Shown here: positions 43,484 through 54,114 of the stretch, piece by piece
Numbering within the stretch: position 1 is the first letter of the stretch
Layout: each line of letters opens with the position of its first letter
Source: Sambucus nigra
Taxonomy: Eukaryota > Streptophyta > Magnoliopsida > Dipsacales > Adoxaceae
Assembly: GCA_949130495.1 (NCBI GenBank)
Contig: OX422213.1
Location: 51,346,284 to 51,410,283, forward strand
Length of the DNA stretch: 64,000 nucleotides
Direction of reading: 5' to 3'
The notes under the pieces: model-generated
Databases searched by the model: none
What the model was told of the DNA's origin: nothing
The model's input: only the letters and a program-made list of their open reading frames with translations
Translations under genes and position numbers: made by a program

Positions 43484-44227
43484 GCACCCAAGAAATTTTC
43501 CTGACTAGACACCAAAGGAACATTTGCTCACGTTAAGTTTCATTCGGTACTTCCTGAGGATTTCGAAGGTGTTTGACAGGTCTGAGAGGTGGTCTTCTTT
43601 CTTCTTGCTTTTAACGAGCATATCATCGATGTAGACCTCCATGGTGTCTCCCATTTGGTCCTTGAACATCTTGGTGACCAGCCGCTGGTAGGTTGCCCCT
43701 GCGTTTTTGAGCCCGAAGGGTATGACCTTGTAGCAGTATAACCCAACCGTGGTGATGAATGCTGTTTTGTCCTGGTCTGGGGTATACAGAGGGATCTAAT
43801 GATACCCTGAGTATGCGTCCAAAAAACTCATCCTCTCGTGAGCTGCAGTGGCGTCTACCAGTTGATCAATTTTTGGGAGGGGAAAACTGTCTTTCGGGCA
43901 CGCTCTATTGAGATCAGTGAAGTCGATGCAAACTCTCCACTTCCCGTTGCTTTTTGGAACTACTACTGGGTTGGGTAACCATTTGGGGAATTGTACCTCC
44001 CGTATGAATCCTGCATCCAGAAGTTTTTCCACTTCTTTTTCCACGGCTTTTGCCTTCTCGGGTGCAGTTCGCTATGCCTTCTGCACGATTGGTTTGAAGG
44101 TGGGATCGAAGTGAAGCTGATGACAAACCATACTAGGATCAATTCTGGGCAGCTCGTATGGCTCCCACGCAAAGACGTCTACATTGTTTCTTAGCAGGGT
44201 AGTCAATTCCTTCTCCTGATCTGTGAG
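43484..44227 (-). pseudogene. Tat-2 reverse transcriptase
   Basis: It carries EKLLDAGFIREVQFPKWLP, VCIDFTDLNRACPKDSFPL, LDAYSGYH and, in another frame, the YIDDMLVKS-type block near 43635-43605 and the connection to VSKRGIEANPEQIDAI. TAG near 44073 replaces a residue of KA-RRTAP, and TAG near 43508 replaces the Gln of FGVQSGKF (CAG in Tat-1). The RT reading frame is therefore broken by both stops and slips. The segment upstream of 44227 is separated from the protease by the hAT-like insertion. Confidence 0.82.
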
Positions 44228-44784
44228 TTATGAAGCACGGACACTTCTCCGAAGGCCGCGTACGAGTGTCGGACACTCCAAGGACACGGACACGCAAGGG
44301 ACACGGGTGGGACACGTGTCCGACACGCCACGTGGCGTGTCGGGCTTAAAAGGCATTTAAAAATAGTTGGACACGGCTGGGACACGCAAGGGACACGGCT
44401 GGGACACGACTGACAAAAATATATAATAACTTTAAAAAAAGGGGCAGGAAACATATGTTTTTTTTCTCCTTTTTCTCACCTATTTATTCTTTTTTTTTAA
44501 TCTCTTGTTCAATAAATTGCATTAGCCATATGCATTTTGATTGTTATTATTAGTATGGGATTTAGTATTATTGTGATGTTTGATGTGTAGAATGGATTTA
44601 ATACTCTTAATGCTTATATGTTTAATGTTGTTCTTAGTATGAGATTAGTATTAATGTGATATAAAAAATATTTATTTAATACTGTGTCCCCGCCGTGTCG
44701 TGTCCTGATTTTTTTAGATTTGTCGTGTCGGCGTGTCCGTGTCGTGTCGGACACGACACCCGTGTCCGTGTCCGTGCTACATAG
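44228..44784. mobile_element. hAT-like MITE in Tat-2 pol
   Basis: The ends are TTATGAAGCACGGACAC and, in reverse complement, CTATGTAGCACGGACAC. The flank TCTGTGAG is perfectly duplicated (44220-44227 and 44785-44792), and an 8-bp target duplication is typical of hAT elements. CGGACACG/CGTGTCCG motifs recur at both ends. There is no coding capacity. Confidence 0.88.
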
Positions 44785-44921
44785 TCTGTGAGAGAAGCTC
44801 CAATCAAGAAGATCCTGCTGTCATCGCAATCTCCAGCTGTGATTTCCTCCAGGTCCTCGATGACACGTTCAGAGGGGAGGAGCCTGGTCTCCTCTATTCC
44901 GGGCGTTTCGTATTTTAATTT

Positions 44922-45434
44922 CTATTTCGAAGGTATCAGACCTCCTTGTTCTTCAACCTTCTCGCTGCGCTTGTCGGCCTTTTTCTCTGGTTTTGGGCGG
45001 ATGGCTGCTATGAAGCATCTTCTTGCCATCGCTTGATTGCCATGGATCTCCATTACTCGACGCTCGATCACATACTTGAGTTTCTGATGGTAGGTCGAGG
45101 AGACTGCCTTCATTGCGTGTAACCACCCTCTGCCGAGGATAGCCTGATATGGCGAGTCAATGTCGATCACCAAAAATTCGATCATTTTAGAAACATTTCC
45201 TGCCCTTACTGGCAGCACGATCTTTCCCATGGGCATAGTCATCTTTCCAGCGAAGCTAACCAAAGGGACAGTAGCTTCCTTCAGGTCGGCAATGCTTAAT
45301 TTCAATTTTCTGAACAGGTCAAGGTACATCACCTCGGACGAGCTCCCTTGGTCGACGAGCAATTTATCGATGTCATAGTTCGCTATCTTGAGAGTAATGA
45401 TTAAAGCATCATGATGTGGGGTTCTCACTCCCAC
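44922..45434 (-). pseudogene. Tat-2 aspartic protease
   Basis: Open for 170 codons: LLVDQGSSSEVMYLDLF with Asp-Gln-Gly, FAGKMTMPMGKIVLPV, ILGRGWLHAMKAV and a Lys/Glu-rich tail ending GLIPSK. It aligns to Tat-1 throughout with scattered substitutions. The shared stop after the tail suggests that protease and RT are separated in this family, or that the frame reads on by another route. Confidence 0.85.
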
Positions 45435-45477
45435 CAGATCTTCATCCGTAAATACGATATGCTTACTATAGTCAACG

Positions 45478-47237
45478 TCATCTGCTCGCCGACGCTTTCC
45501 TGACTGTGTTTTCGCTGGATCGATCTGGAAAAGCTTGCATCACTGCCGTAAGCTTTTTCACCTCCATTCGGGCTGAATTTCCTTGAATCTGTTTTGCGTC
45601 AGATGCCCCATGGATTACTGCGAATTCATGGCCGGCATCGTCTTCGAGCACGTTGTCAGGCCTGGATCCTTTATGGACAGCAACCTTCTCATCCCTTTTG
45701 TCCATGAATTCATTCAGATGCCCGGATTGGGCCAGCTCTTCGAGGTGGGACTTACGAGCCTTTCAATGCTCAGTCTTATGTCCTCCTTTGTGAAAAGCGC
45801 ATCTCAGCGTGTTGTTTCTTTTTGAGGGATCTCCTCCCATCTTCCTGGTCCACTTAATAAATGGCTCGTCTTTGATTTTTGCGAGAATTTTGTAAATTGG
45901 TTCTCTGAAGACAGTGTTGACCGCCTGAAATGCTTTTGACACATCATTGTTGCCTCCGTTCTTGGAGCCATTTTTGCCCCCGTTCTTTCCTCCTTTCTTC
46001 TGGTTATCAGTTTTGTCACTGCCCTTGGCAGCGAGCTTAGCTCGACCGTTTTCCCCTGTGCTGAGGCGGGTGACATCTTCCACCTTGGCATACTTCTCGA
46101 TGCGGGCTATTAGGTCGTCGATGGTCATGGCTTCTTTCTTCGTCAAGGACTGGTACAGAAGGGAAGAGCTAGGTAGCCCAATTTTAAAAGAGGCCACTTC
46201 CACTTGCTCCAAGCAGTCCTCGACCTCGTTGAATAACTCCCAGTACCTCTTCGCGTAGTCTCGGAGGGTCTCTTGAGGCGCCTTTTTCATTGTCAGCAAA
46301 GCATCCATCCTTTTGGGATGGGAGCTACTAGTAATGAACCGAGCCGTAAAGAGCTCGGCCAGGGACTTAAAACTCCTGATGGATCGGTAGGGGAGCCTTT
46401 CGAACCATTTTGCGCCACGTCATGCAGGCTCGAGGGAAAAATTCGGCACATTAGCGCGTCTCGATTATTCTAGAGAGTCATGGCCTGTCGGTACTGTCTG
46501 ACGTGATCAATGGGATCAGTCTTACCATCATAAATCTTGAACCTTGGAATAGCAAACTTCTTGGGGGCTTCTTCTTCTTCTTCTTCTTCTTCTTCTTCTT
46601 CTTCTTCTTCTTCTTCTTCTTCTTCTTCTTCTTCTTCTTCTTCTTCTTCTTCTTCTATTTCCCTCGAGAAGGGTGATTTCATCTGAGTTTTGAGAGCTCG
46701 CCTTGCGAGTTCTAGGGTCTATCTGGCACCGTGATGTGCAGGGTGTTGGTCCATCTCCCTTCGGACCATACTTCGTATGTTCTCGTTGCTGCGATTCAGG
46801 CTCCTGTGATGGCGAGCTAGTCACAGTTGCTTGAGCAGGTCGTCCTCTGACTCGTTTTTCTTAGCTTTTTGGGATCCGCGCTCGGGACTCCTTTCTCGGC
46901 TGCGACACTTGCTCGCCTGAGGGCTAGGAGTGCGGTATGGATGTCTCTTGGTACCATGATGGAGTTCTCTCTCCATTCTTTCTAATCTTCTTTTCAGGCG
47001 AGCATTCTCAGCCTCATGTCTGCGAGAAGACTCCCTTTGCTCGTGGAGCCTCGCCTCATATGCATCAATCAGTCTGGATATCTGCGTGGACCTCGCTGGT
47101 CCTTGGCTTTCTTCTGAGGCTGGCCTTTCTAAGCGAGCCCTCTGATCTGAACGTCGAACTTCAGATCTAATCCTGCGAGGAGCAAGTGGTTCTTGGATAT
47201 CTCCCGCCTGGGGAGCATTACTACTGTGACCAGACAT
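45478..47237 (-). pseudogene. Tat-2 gag (damaged)
   Basis: The start is at 47237 (MSGHSSNAPQAGDIQEPL) and the frame is open to 46823 through the coiled coil (SRLIDAYEARLHEQRESS) and the Arg/Ser-rich segment. Stop and slips follow, then a poly-Glu run (46568-46656), KFAIPRFKIYDGKTDPIDHV, the Gag core (TLRDYAKRYWELFNEVEDCL) and the zinc knuckle CAFHKGGHKTEH. TGA at 45763-45765 stands at the last knuckle Cys, and the same frame continues KARKSHLEELAQSGHLNEF to 45478. Relative to Tat-1 the knuckle has one residue fewer. Confidence 0.87.
46568..46656. repeat. (TTC/GAA) microsatellite, about 29 units, in gag
   Basis: An uninterrupted trinucleotide run that encodes about 30 Glu on the minus strand between SREIE and APKKF. 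Tat-1 has only four or five Glu at the same place. Confidence 0.92.
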
Positions 47238-47283
47238 TTCGAGCTTTTTTCTGGGCGTGGGCTTTCTCAGGGAAGATAAACGT

Positions 47284-47302
47284 TCCCACAGACGGCGCCA
47301 AT
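47284..47302 (-). other. Primer-binding site of Tat-2
   Basis: Minus-strand ATTGGCGCCGTCTGTGGGA lies directly inside the 5' LTR. Confidence 0.85.
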
Positions 47303-47710
47303 TGTGGTGACAATTATTGTTCAACACAAAGAGATAAGAGAAGCACAATCACCAAGCAGAATAAGGAATACAAAATGTCTAAAGCACACAACAAGAGATA
47401 TACGTGGTTCAGCAAAGGTGCCTACGTCCACGGTGGTGCAGTCAGTATTATTTCTTTGTACTCCAGGGAGTGATTACAGAGAATACAGTGTGTCCTTTGC
47501 CCCGGACCCAGGTTCATTATATACATGTCCATTTCAGGGAGTGGGGGTGTTGGACTCCCCCACGTTTTCCATCTTCTCCTAGAACCCCTCTTAATGGGAA
47601 CATGGGAGAGGACTATATCATAACCGGTTAAGATATGGAGGGTCTGGACTTTGGGCCGTTACAATTGGGCTACTCGTCCAGGCCAATCATTCTAATTTCG
47701 GGTACCCACA
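47303..47710 (-). repeat. 5' LTR of Tat-2
   Basis: 408 bp. On the plus strand it reads TGTGGTGACAATT...GGGTACCCACA. The box GTGGTTCAGC...GCCTACGTCCAC lies at 47404-47431. Confidence 0.92.
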
Positions 47711-48354
47711 AAGGGTATAGTGAATTTATACATAAATAAATCTATCCCTTTAAAAGTTTTTTGATCGGCTTAACTTTTTGAATGTGAGAAACTTAGTACT
47801 TGCGAACAATTGCCCCTTCAATTTTCTGTACTGATCACTGGCAGTTTGCATAACCTTAGTGTTAATTATATAATTGATTATTAGTGTAGTGAATTGTAGG
47901 AGTTAAAATGAGATTGAATTGTTTGCACACAAGTTAAATGAGGTTGTAGATAGAATAATTAGGTTTGTTAATTTAGGGATTTGGAATTCTAGTTTCTGGT
48001 GTAATTTTATTGATCATTGTCAATGTCTTGCTGTCATTCACAATAAATTTTTATACTTACTTTTCATTATTGCCAACATAGGAATTCTAGTGTTTGCTGT
48101 AATTCAATTGATCATTGCCAACAGAGGAATTCTAGTTTCTGTTGTAATTCAATTATCATTGCGAATGTCATGTTGTAATTCAATTGAAATTACACAGCGT
48201 CTCCCCTTGAACTTTGTGAGAGGGGGTTTATCTGATAACGTCTCTCCCCTTGAAATTCCAACCCTACTTGCATTGAAGAAGGATGCAAGTGTCTATTGAT
48301 AATCAATCCTTCAATAGGTAACTGTAAAGAATAGGTTTCCCTCCTTCAAAATAT
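47711..48354. other. AT-rich sequence with short repeats
   Basis: No gene is seen. At about 47985-48180 a module containing GGAATTCTAGTTTCTG and TAATTCAATTGATCATTG is repeated three to four times, about 57 bp apart. Confidence 0.6.
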
Positions 48355-48740
48355 AGTTAGACCAACTAACGGAGCTAAATTAAACCTTTGAAGTGGCTAT
48401 GATCAGATTCGTGGATGACATAGTGATGGATAGAAAGTCACTTTTAATACAAAATATGGGTTTATAAATGGAGAGTCGTGCCCTTTGAATTCTGAAATGC
48501 TCCATCCACCTTCGCCTAGGCTTTTGTGCACATTTGTGGCCAAGTTTATCATTGTTTACTTTGATGACATCTGAATGTACAGTTCCTTTGAGGAGCATAA
48601 AAAACATGCCAAGTTAGTCTTTCAACCATTGAGAAAATCTGGATTCCAACTTAACCTCAAGAAATGCGTCTTCATGCTAACTCTGGTATCTTTCTCGGGG
48701 TTTGTAGTCCAAGCCATCCTAGAGAAGCCCGTGCCTACCA
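48355..48740 (+). pseudogene. Chromovirus-type gypsy RT fragment
   Basis: In broken frames the plus strand reads QLT, SGYDQIR, KYGFINGE, then FIIVYFDDI (the YFDD catalytic box), MYSSFEEHKKHAKLVFQPLR and LNLKKCVFM. These are the ordered RT blocks of a Ty3/gypsy element of the type with YFDDIL, distinct from the Tat YIDDM. Only about 130 codons remain. Confidence 0.75.
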
Positions 48741-49479
48741 ATTACCCAAAATCTCAGTTTCCACGGCCTACCCAACTTCCACAGGTGTTCCATTCATAAT
48801 TTATACTTTGTAATGCACCCCATTACATAACTTAGTGGTGAGTGATATAATTTATACCAATAACAAATGTTATTTTTTCTTTTGATATGAATGAACAATA
48901 TACAAAAATTAAAGGTAAAAATTATGATTTTAATATTATAATTTTTTTAGTTTTCCAATCAGTTTTCGTTGTGAGTAACAATGTTAAAATCTGTCCCTGC
49001 AAAGTCATTTGATATGACCATTCAAAATGAGGAGTTCGTGAAGAAATTCATTTCCCTTTCAGAATTGTTGTTTAATTATTTGATTTTCCAGTTCAATGTG
49101 TTGCATTCAGCATTCTATTACTGATTCTGTTTCTGCTATGACTTGCAGGAAGGCCTGAAATAAAAGGGCTGCCTGCCCCGTTTGATTTTTATACTTTCTT
49201 TGTTATGATTCTTACATCCGTACTTGATTTTTTCTGTTATGAATATAGTGAAAAGCATACCAAATGGACTAGGATACATTTTCAAGAAGCACATACGCGA
49301 ATGAAGATAGCGGGTTATCTAAGTTTCAGAGTGAGGTAGTCCAAGTGTTCTCAATTTAATAGAGGTAGTAAAAAGGTTCCCGTTCACTGATTGAAAGTAC
49401 TGGAAATAAAACACACTATCAGTTTTCAATTTCATAGGATAAATCCAATGAAAATGAAAAAAATCATCACAAATATACT
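48741..49479. other. Unassigned AT-rich sequence
   Basis: I see no gene, terminal repeat or convincing coding remnant. It may be part of the CACTA-like element interior. Confidence 0.4.
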
Positions 49480-50570
49480 ATAATATTAACTAGAAAAAGA
49501 GGAAAAGGGCCCAAATGTCACAATGAACAACTCTGCTAATTTGCTATTTTAAAAAAGTCTGTTATAGGCTGAATTAATGGTGACTTTAATCTGCTGCTTG
49601 AAGTGTATATGTTGAGTAATTTGTGGTGTGGAGTGTCCAATCCATTGATGCCCAAATATATGAAGAAGGAGATACAACGATCAAAGAAGTAAGTGGCCGA
49701 TATGGATACTAAGGCTTTGAAAGTTTTCTTGGATGAAGATTGCCATGAACTTTGCCTTCAAGAAGAGCATGACCTATTCCTATTTCCTTTATAATACAAC
49801 CCTAAGGAAAAAAGTTAAATGAACAATTTGTTTTATTAGCGAATCTAGCGACATAGAGTAAGTTTTTCTTTATGTTAGGGACACATAAGACGTTGAAAAT
49901 AAAAGAAGAATGTGAGATTAGAATTTCAGTTGTACCTTTGTCAGTTGTATTAAATTTAAATCCATCACTAACAATTAATGAATAGTTGCCTTCATAGGCT
50001 TGAGTTTGTTGAAGTAAAGATGGATTAACAACCATATGACTTGATGCACCAGTATCAAGTAGCCATTCAACCACTATAGGTGGTTTATAAATAAGCCTGA
50101 CTTTGTTGAAGATCTTCAATGACAAATGGATCTATATGAAGTCCAACATAAAAGAACCATTTTCAAGTCCTGTTACTAAAAATACAATACCACCTTGTTT
50201 AGAAAATTAGCTCCTTCATACCTGTGTTCTTATGTGACTGCTTTATATGACTCCTCATCAAATTCGCCTTCAGTCACCATGTTACTGACTCACATTCAAA
50301 ATAATTGTTAGAATAGTGTCTAGGTTTGCTGCACTTGTAACAATCATCTTTCCATGCTTTTTCATACAAAACACTTGTGGGCTGGGATTATGATTCCTGG
50401 GGTGTTTTTGTTACTTGATTTGTTTTGATACTCTGCCCTAACACCCTTGAGGTATGGGTTTGCTGCTTTTGAGAATTCGTCTGACTAGGAGCAATGACCT
50501 TTGTCTATGGTAAGGAAAGATGGATTAAGGGTGTTTGTCCAATATCCTGAATTCCTGTACTATCCATAAT
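49480..50570 (-). pseudogene. Copia gag-protease-integrase fragment
   Basis: From high to low coordinate on the minus strand: a CCHC-like knuckle (DDCYKCSKPRHYSNN) near 50350-50290, the protease EWLLDTGASSHMVVNPSL at about 50065-50010 with intact Asp-Thr-Gly, VLCVPNIKKNLLYVARFA, then a decayed integrase zinc region near 49650-49480. The order gag-PR-IN fits Ty1/copia. It belongs to neither C1 nor C2 by sequence and has no LTR that I can find. Confidence 0.75.
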
Positions 50571-50589
50571 TCAGAAGTTTTATCTCGAC

Positions 50590-51180
50590 ATTTATGCACC
50601 ATATCGACATCTGTATTACTACAGTACTCTCTTGTTTTGTATACTGGCAGTATATGTGCCTCACCTCATGGTGTGCACGTCATGTTTTTATAGTGTCTAA
50701 GTGTTCACATCATATACTAGCAGCCCAAGTGTTCACATCATGGTCTTCTCCAGAAGCTGAGGAACTATATGTAAGAATATAACATATATTAGACAAATAC
50801 CAACACTTCAATTTTGTGAAATGACAAATACTAATTTGGTTTGCAGATTGAGATGAAACGATTACAAGTTGAGCCTAATCCCGAGGTAGTAAACCTTTGA
50901 TTCCCGATGAGATAGCTGATCGAGTACTCGGTACTAAATCGGGATATATCATAGGTCTTGGGAATGGACCGAAAGCTGCCAAATAAAAAACATCACGATG
51001 AGACGCACAGTTGGAGGAGGCGCTTAGGGAAGCTCAGAGCAAATAGTGAGTTAAAGGAACAACTGCAGGCTCGTGATGAGCGTCTGAAATGTTTAGAGGA
51101 TCGTTAATCTGGATTCGGCAAGATGTGTGATGCTTTAAAAGCATCGGGTTCTCTTCCTCTCACATTTACTATATGGTAAG
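50590..51180 (+). pseudogene. En/Spm-type CACTA transposase remnant (Ptta-like)
   Basis: The second part reads IEMKRLQVEPNPE, IPDEIADRVLGTKSGYI, IGLGNGPKAA, then LEEALREAQS and LKEQLQARDERLKCLEDR. This is the pattern of the plant En/Spm transposase family that accompanies CACTA elements (recalled as the Transposase_24/Ptta type; not searched). A plausible intron (GTAAGAATAT...TTTGCAG, about 50771-50847) separates it from the preceding exon WSSPEAEELY. Several stops are present. Confidence 0.6.
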
Positions 51181-52084
51181 TTTTAATAATTTTAATGTTG
51201 AATTTATTGAAATTACTTTGTTGGATTCACATCCTTTGAGTTATTTAACAACTATATTGAGTTGCTATTACCTTATTTGCCGAATCGTTGAAAGGGATAT
51301 TTTGGTGAATTGTCGTTGGGTTTCTTGACTTTTTTATTTTTTTAATTTAACAGGATAGTTTTAGTCTATAAACAAAGGAAACTCTATGGAATTTTTTTTA
51401 AATATTGGCGATGTTATTACCTTATCTTTTGAATCGGTGGAAGGGGAATTTTGGTGGTTTGTCATTGTGTTTCTTGACTTTTTAATTTTTTAATTTAAAA
51501 GGGTGATTTTAGTCTATAAACAAAGGAAATTCTGTCGAATTTTTTTAAAATATTAAAAATAAAATTGAATTTCATAATTTTTTTTTATATTTAGCTTAAT
51601 GTGTGTTATTTATTACTTGATGTTATTCTATTTATCAATTGTTAATAAACTTATAAAGTTAGAAACTAATGTCTTGGTACTTTTTGAATTACAAATTGGG
51701 ACGTTGTGAGGGCTTTTTTGAAAATTATTTTTGGGATGATGATAAAGATGGACGGAGAACTTAACAAACTTGTTGGGATTTATTTTTTGGAGGTTACTTT
51801 GTAATTGATTAGAAACTAATGCCTTATGAAATTTAAAGTTAGAAAGTAATGCCTTAAGGTTACTTCGTAGTTGATGTGTTGTACAAACGATGTAGGCTAC
51901 TTTATAATTGATCAATGGTTTTGAGATATTTGTACGAATGCTTTCGTATCAATTATATAATCTTTTGAACCTTAATTTTGAGTATGTATATGATGGTAGT
52001 TGATTACTTATATAATGTCGATCAAATTTAGTCGATTATATAATTAATATTTATTTAATTGAATACCTATATGAGAAATAAAAT
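51181..52084. other. AT-rich interior of the CACTA-like element
   Basis: No gene is seen. Two copies of a roughly 140-bp segment (GAATCGTTGAAAGGGATATT and TTTTAGTCTATAAACAAAGG; the second copy has GAATCGGTGGAAGGGGAATT) lie at about 51280-51395 and 51432-51545. A smaller module around AGAAACTAATGCCTTA is repeated near 51660-51860. Confidence 0.55.
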
Positions 52085-52515
52085 TGCAATGAAAAAATTA
52101 TAAGTTCTAAATTAATAATTTTTGAAAATAAAATTCATTTCGTGACAAAATTATTTTCTCCCCTAAGTATACTAATATTGTCACCAAATGGTTGTCCTAT
52201 TGCATATTATAATATAGACTAGGTGACAAAATTTGCATTTTTGTGACAAAATTTGCATTTTTGTGACAAAAAATAAGATATTTGGTAACAAATAATTGTC
52301 ACTAAAAGCCTGTTATTACGCAACAGAGAATATTTTGTTACCAAAAGGTGTACTATTTGGTGACGAAATTTGTAGTTCCTCACTAAAACCTTTAGCGACA
52401 GGGCTTTCGTGACGGACGATTTACGAAGTTTTTTTCGTCACAAAATGTTTTTGGTGACGAAAATTTTCTTTTGGTGATGATTTTTTTGGCACTAATTATA
52501 TGTTTTGTTGTGGCG
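52085..52515. repeat. Right subterminal repeats and terminus of the CACTA-like element
   Basis: Many copies of TTGTGACAAAA, TTGGTGACGAAA and complements occur, including two directly repeated TTTGCATTTTTGTGACAAAA units at 52220-52268. The outermost bases in reverse complement read CCACAACAAAACAT. Confidence 0.65.
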
Positions 52516-52697
52516 ATTCAGGCACAAAAAATAAACGTGTTGATCTGGAAGATCACAAGACCTCAAACTCAGATATTTTACTTTGCTCGTTATGGATTCA
52601 GGTACGCTTTCGCAAATTCAATATTTATATTTTTTGAAAATTCAATATGAATGTTCCTGTTTGTGTGATGGTTTTCACAAAATAGAAATTAATCCAA

Positions 52698-53001
52698 CAT
52701 GTATAATTTTTTTAAACTTGTACTTTCTAAAAATTTTGTTTTGTATAGACTTCAATTAATCTTCATAATTAATTTTACACATAATTGGTATAACATAATT
52801 TGATATTTTATTTTGAGAAATTCGTTACAAATGGATAATATTATTGATAAAAAATCTGTTTTTCTAACAGAAATGGAATCAAAAAGTACAAACGCAGTCC
52901 TACTGACCATGAATGTGACTCATGCTACTATTGCTGCCCCCGTGAATATGCATTTGGGGTATCCAAACTCTTTGAAGGGGAGATGACCTATATTATGCAA
53001 G
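52698..53001 (+). mobile_element. C2 unit A: leader, gag start and polypurine tract
   Basis: Leader sequence is followed by ATGGAATCAAAAAGTAC (52872), which encodes the same gag N-terminus as 53984 and 55228. After about 35 codons it jumps to GAAGGGGAGATGACC and GCAAG, a polypurine-like tract in front of the LTR at 53002. Nearly all of gag-pol is therefore missing between gag start and 3' end. Confidence 0.7.
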
Positions 53002-53893
53002 TGTTGAGCTTGGGCCAAAAGCCACACACACGCCATCCGTTCGGTTTGGTTCGGGCTTATATAAATCTTCTTATTTTTTGGGCCAAATTTAATTAACTTT
53101 CTGGGCTAAATTAATTAATTATGAAATTAATTACTTAAATGATTAACCAAAATTAACTGTTAACTGTTCGATAGTTAAAAATAGTTTTTCTGAACAGTCA
53201 CTTGCTTTTGCAATAAATGCATACTCTCCCTCCAGTTTCTTGCCTAATGAAAAAATCTCCCTCTGTTTTTTTCCAACCATAAAATGCTATTCCAGTTTCA
53301 AAAAAACATTTCCTCCATTACTGCATTCATTCCATACATATTATTTTTGCTGTTTGGTTGAATATAAAACACAAAATTGTGTTTACTGGAATTAATCATT
53401 GTTGTGCTACTTGATTAATTCGAAAATTCCGTTCTATCTTAGGAGACAATTATTCAACAACTTTGAAGCACATTGGAGGGAATAAATTTGCCTTAAGGAG
53501 ACTGTTCTAAACAGGGTCGCATTTATTTTCTATTTATTAATATATTCTGCAAATTTTATCTATTACAAGTAAGTTTCTGAATTTTATTTTATTTCTGCAA
53601 TTTCTGTAATTACTGAATTTAATAATTCTGTTTTAATTTCGAATTTATAATATAAGTTAATAACAATCATAAGACAAATTTATTCGTTTACTATTTTATA
53701 AATTCATATAGAAATATTATTTTATTGTTACAGAAATTATAATTTTTGTACAATTTACATTTATAATTAAAAATTCAAATTTTAATTATTCTTGTAAAAA
53801 ATATGTTTTGTACATATTTTTTTTAAACTGTGTACTTTCTGAAAATTCTATTTTGTATAGACTTCAATTAATCTTCATAATTAATTTTACATA
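53002..53893 (+). repeat. C2 LTR copy 1
   Basis: It starts TGTTGAGCTTGGGCCAAAAG. A GCTTATATAAATC TATA region lies near 53055. The end is approximate, near TTTTACATA. It matches 54115-55008. Confidence 0.7.
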
Positions 53894-54114
53894 TAATTGG
53901 TATAACATAATTTGATATTTTGTTTTGAGAAATTCGTTACAAATGAATATTATTATTGATAAAAATTCTATTTTTGTAACAGAAATGGAATCAAAAAGTA
54001 CAAACACAGTCCTACCGACCATGAATGTGACTCATGCTACTATTGTTGCCTCCCGTGAACATGCCTTTGGGGTATCCCAACTTTTTTAAGGGGAGATGAC
54101 CTACATTATGCAAG
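53894..54114 (+). mobile_element. C2 unit B: leader, gag start and polypurine tract
   Basis: This is a second copy of the truncated internal region (TTGGTATAACATAATTTG, gag ATG at 53984, AAGGGGAGATGACC). It repeats unit A at a distance of 1,113 bp. Confidence 0.7.

Larger units (their letters stand above)
36353..47710 (-). mobile_element. Tat-2: Ty3/gypsy Tat-type element with antisense gene (minus strand)
   Basis: An 11.4-kb element in the opposite orientation to Tat-1. The LTRs are 47303-47710 (5') and 36353-36761 (3'). The flanks AAGTG and AAGGG are a target duplication with one mismatch. Gene order is the same as Tat-1, with the spliced gene on the plus strand next to the 3' LTR. A hAT-like transposon lies between protease and RT, and a GAA microsatellite expands gag. 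It sits inside the CACTA-like element. Confidence 0.92.
35285..52515 (+). mobile_element. CACTA (En/Spm)-like element carrying nested insertions
   Basis: Both ends hold the same subterminal motif (TTGGTGACAAA/TTTGTCACCAA and variants), at about 35310-35580 and 52085-52500. The right end in reverse complement reads CCACAACAAAACATATAATT, close to the CACTACAACAAAA type of terminus. A decayed En/Spm-type transposase remnant lies at 50590-51180. The left terminus is worn and its edge is approximate. Nested inside are Tat-2, a chromovirus RT fragment and a copia gag-PR fragment. Confidence 0.55.

Noticed and set aside
47919..48299. 126-codon plus-strand frame
   Set aside because: It spans the 57-bp repeats and has a biased, repeat-derived composition.
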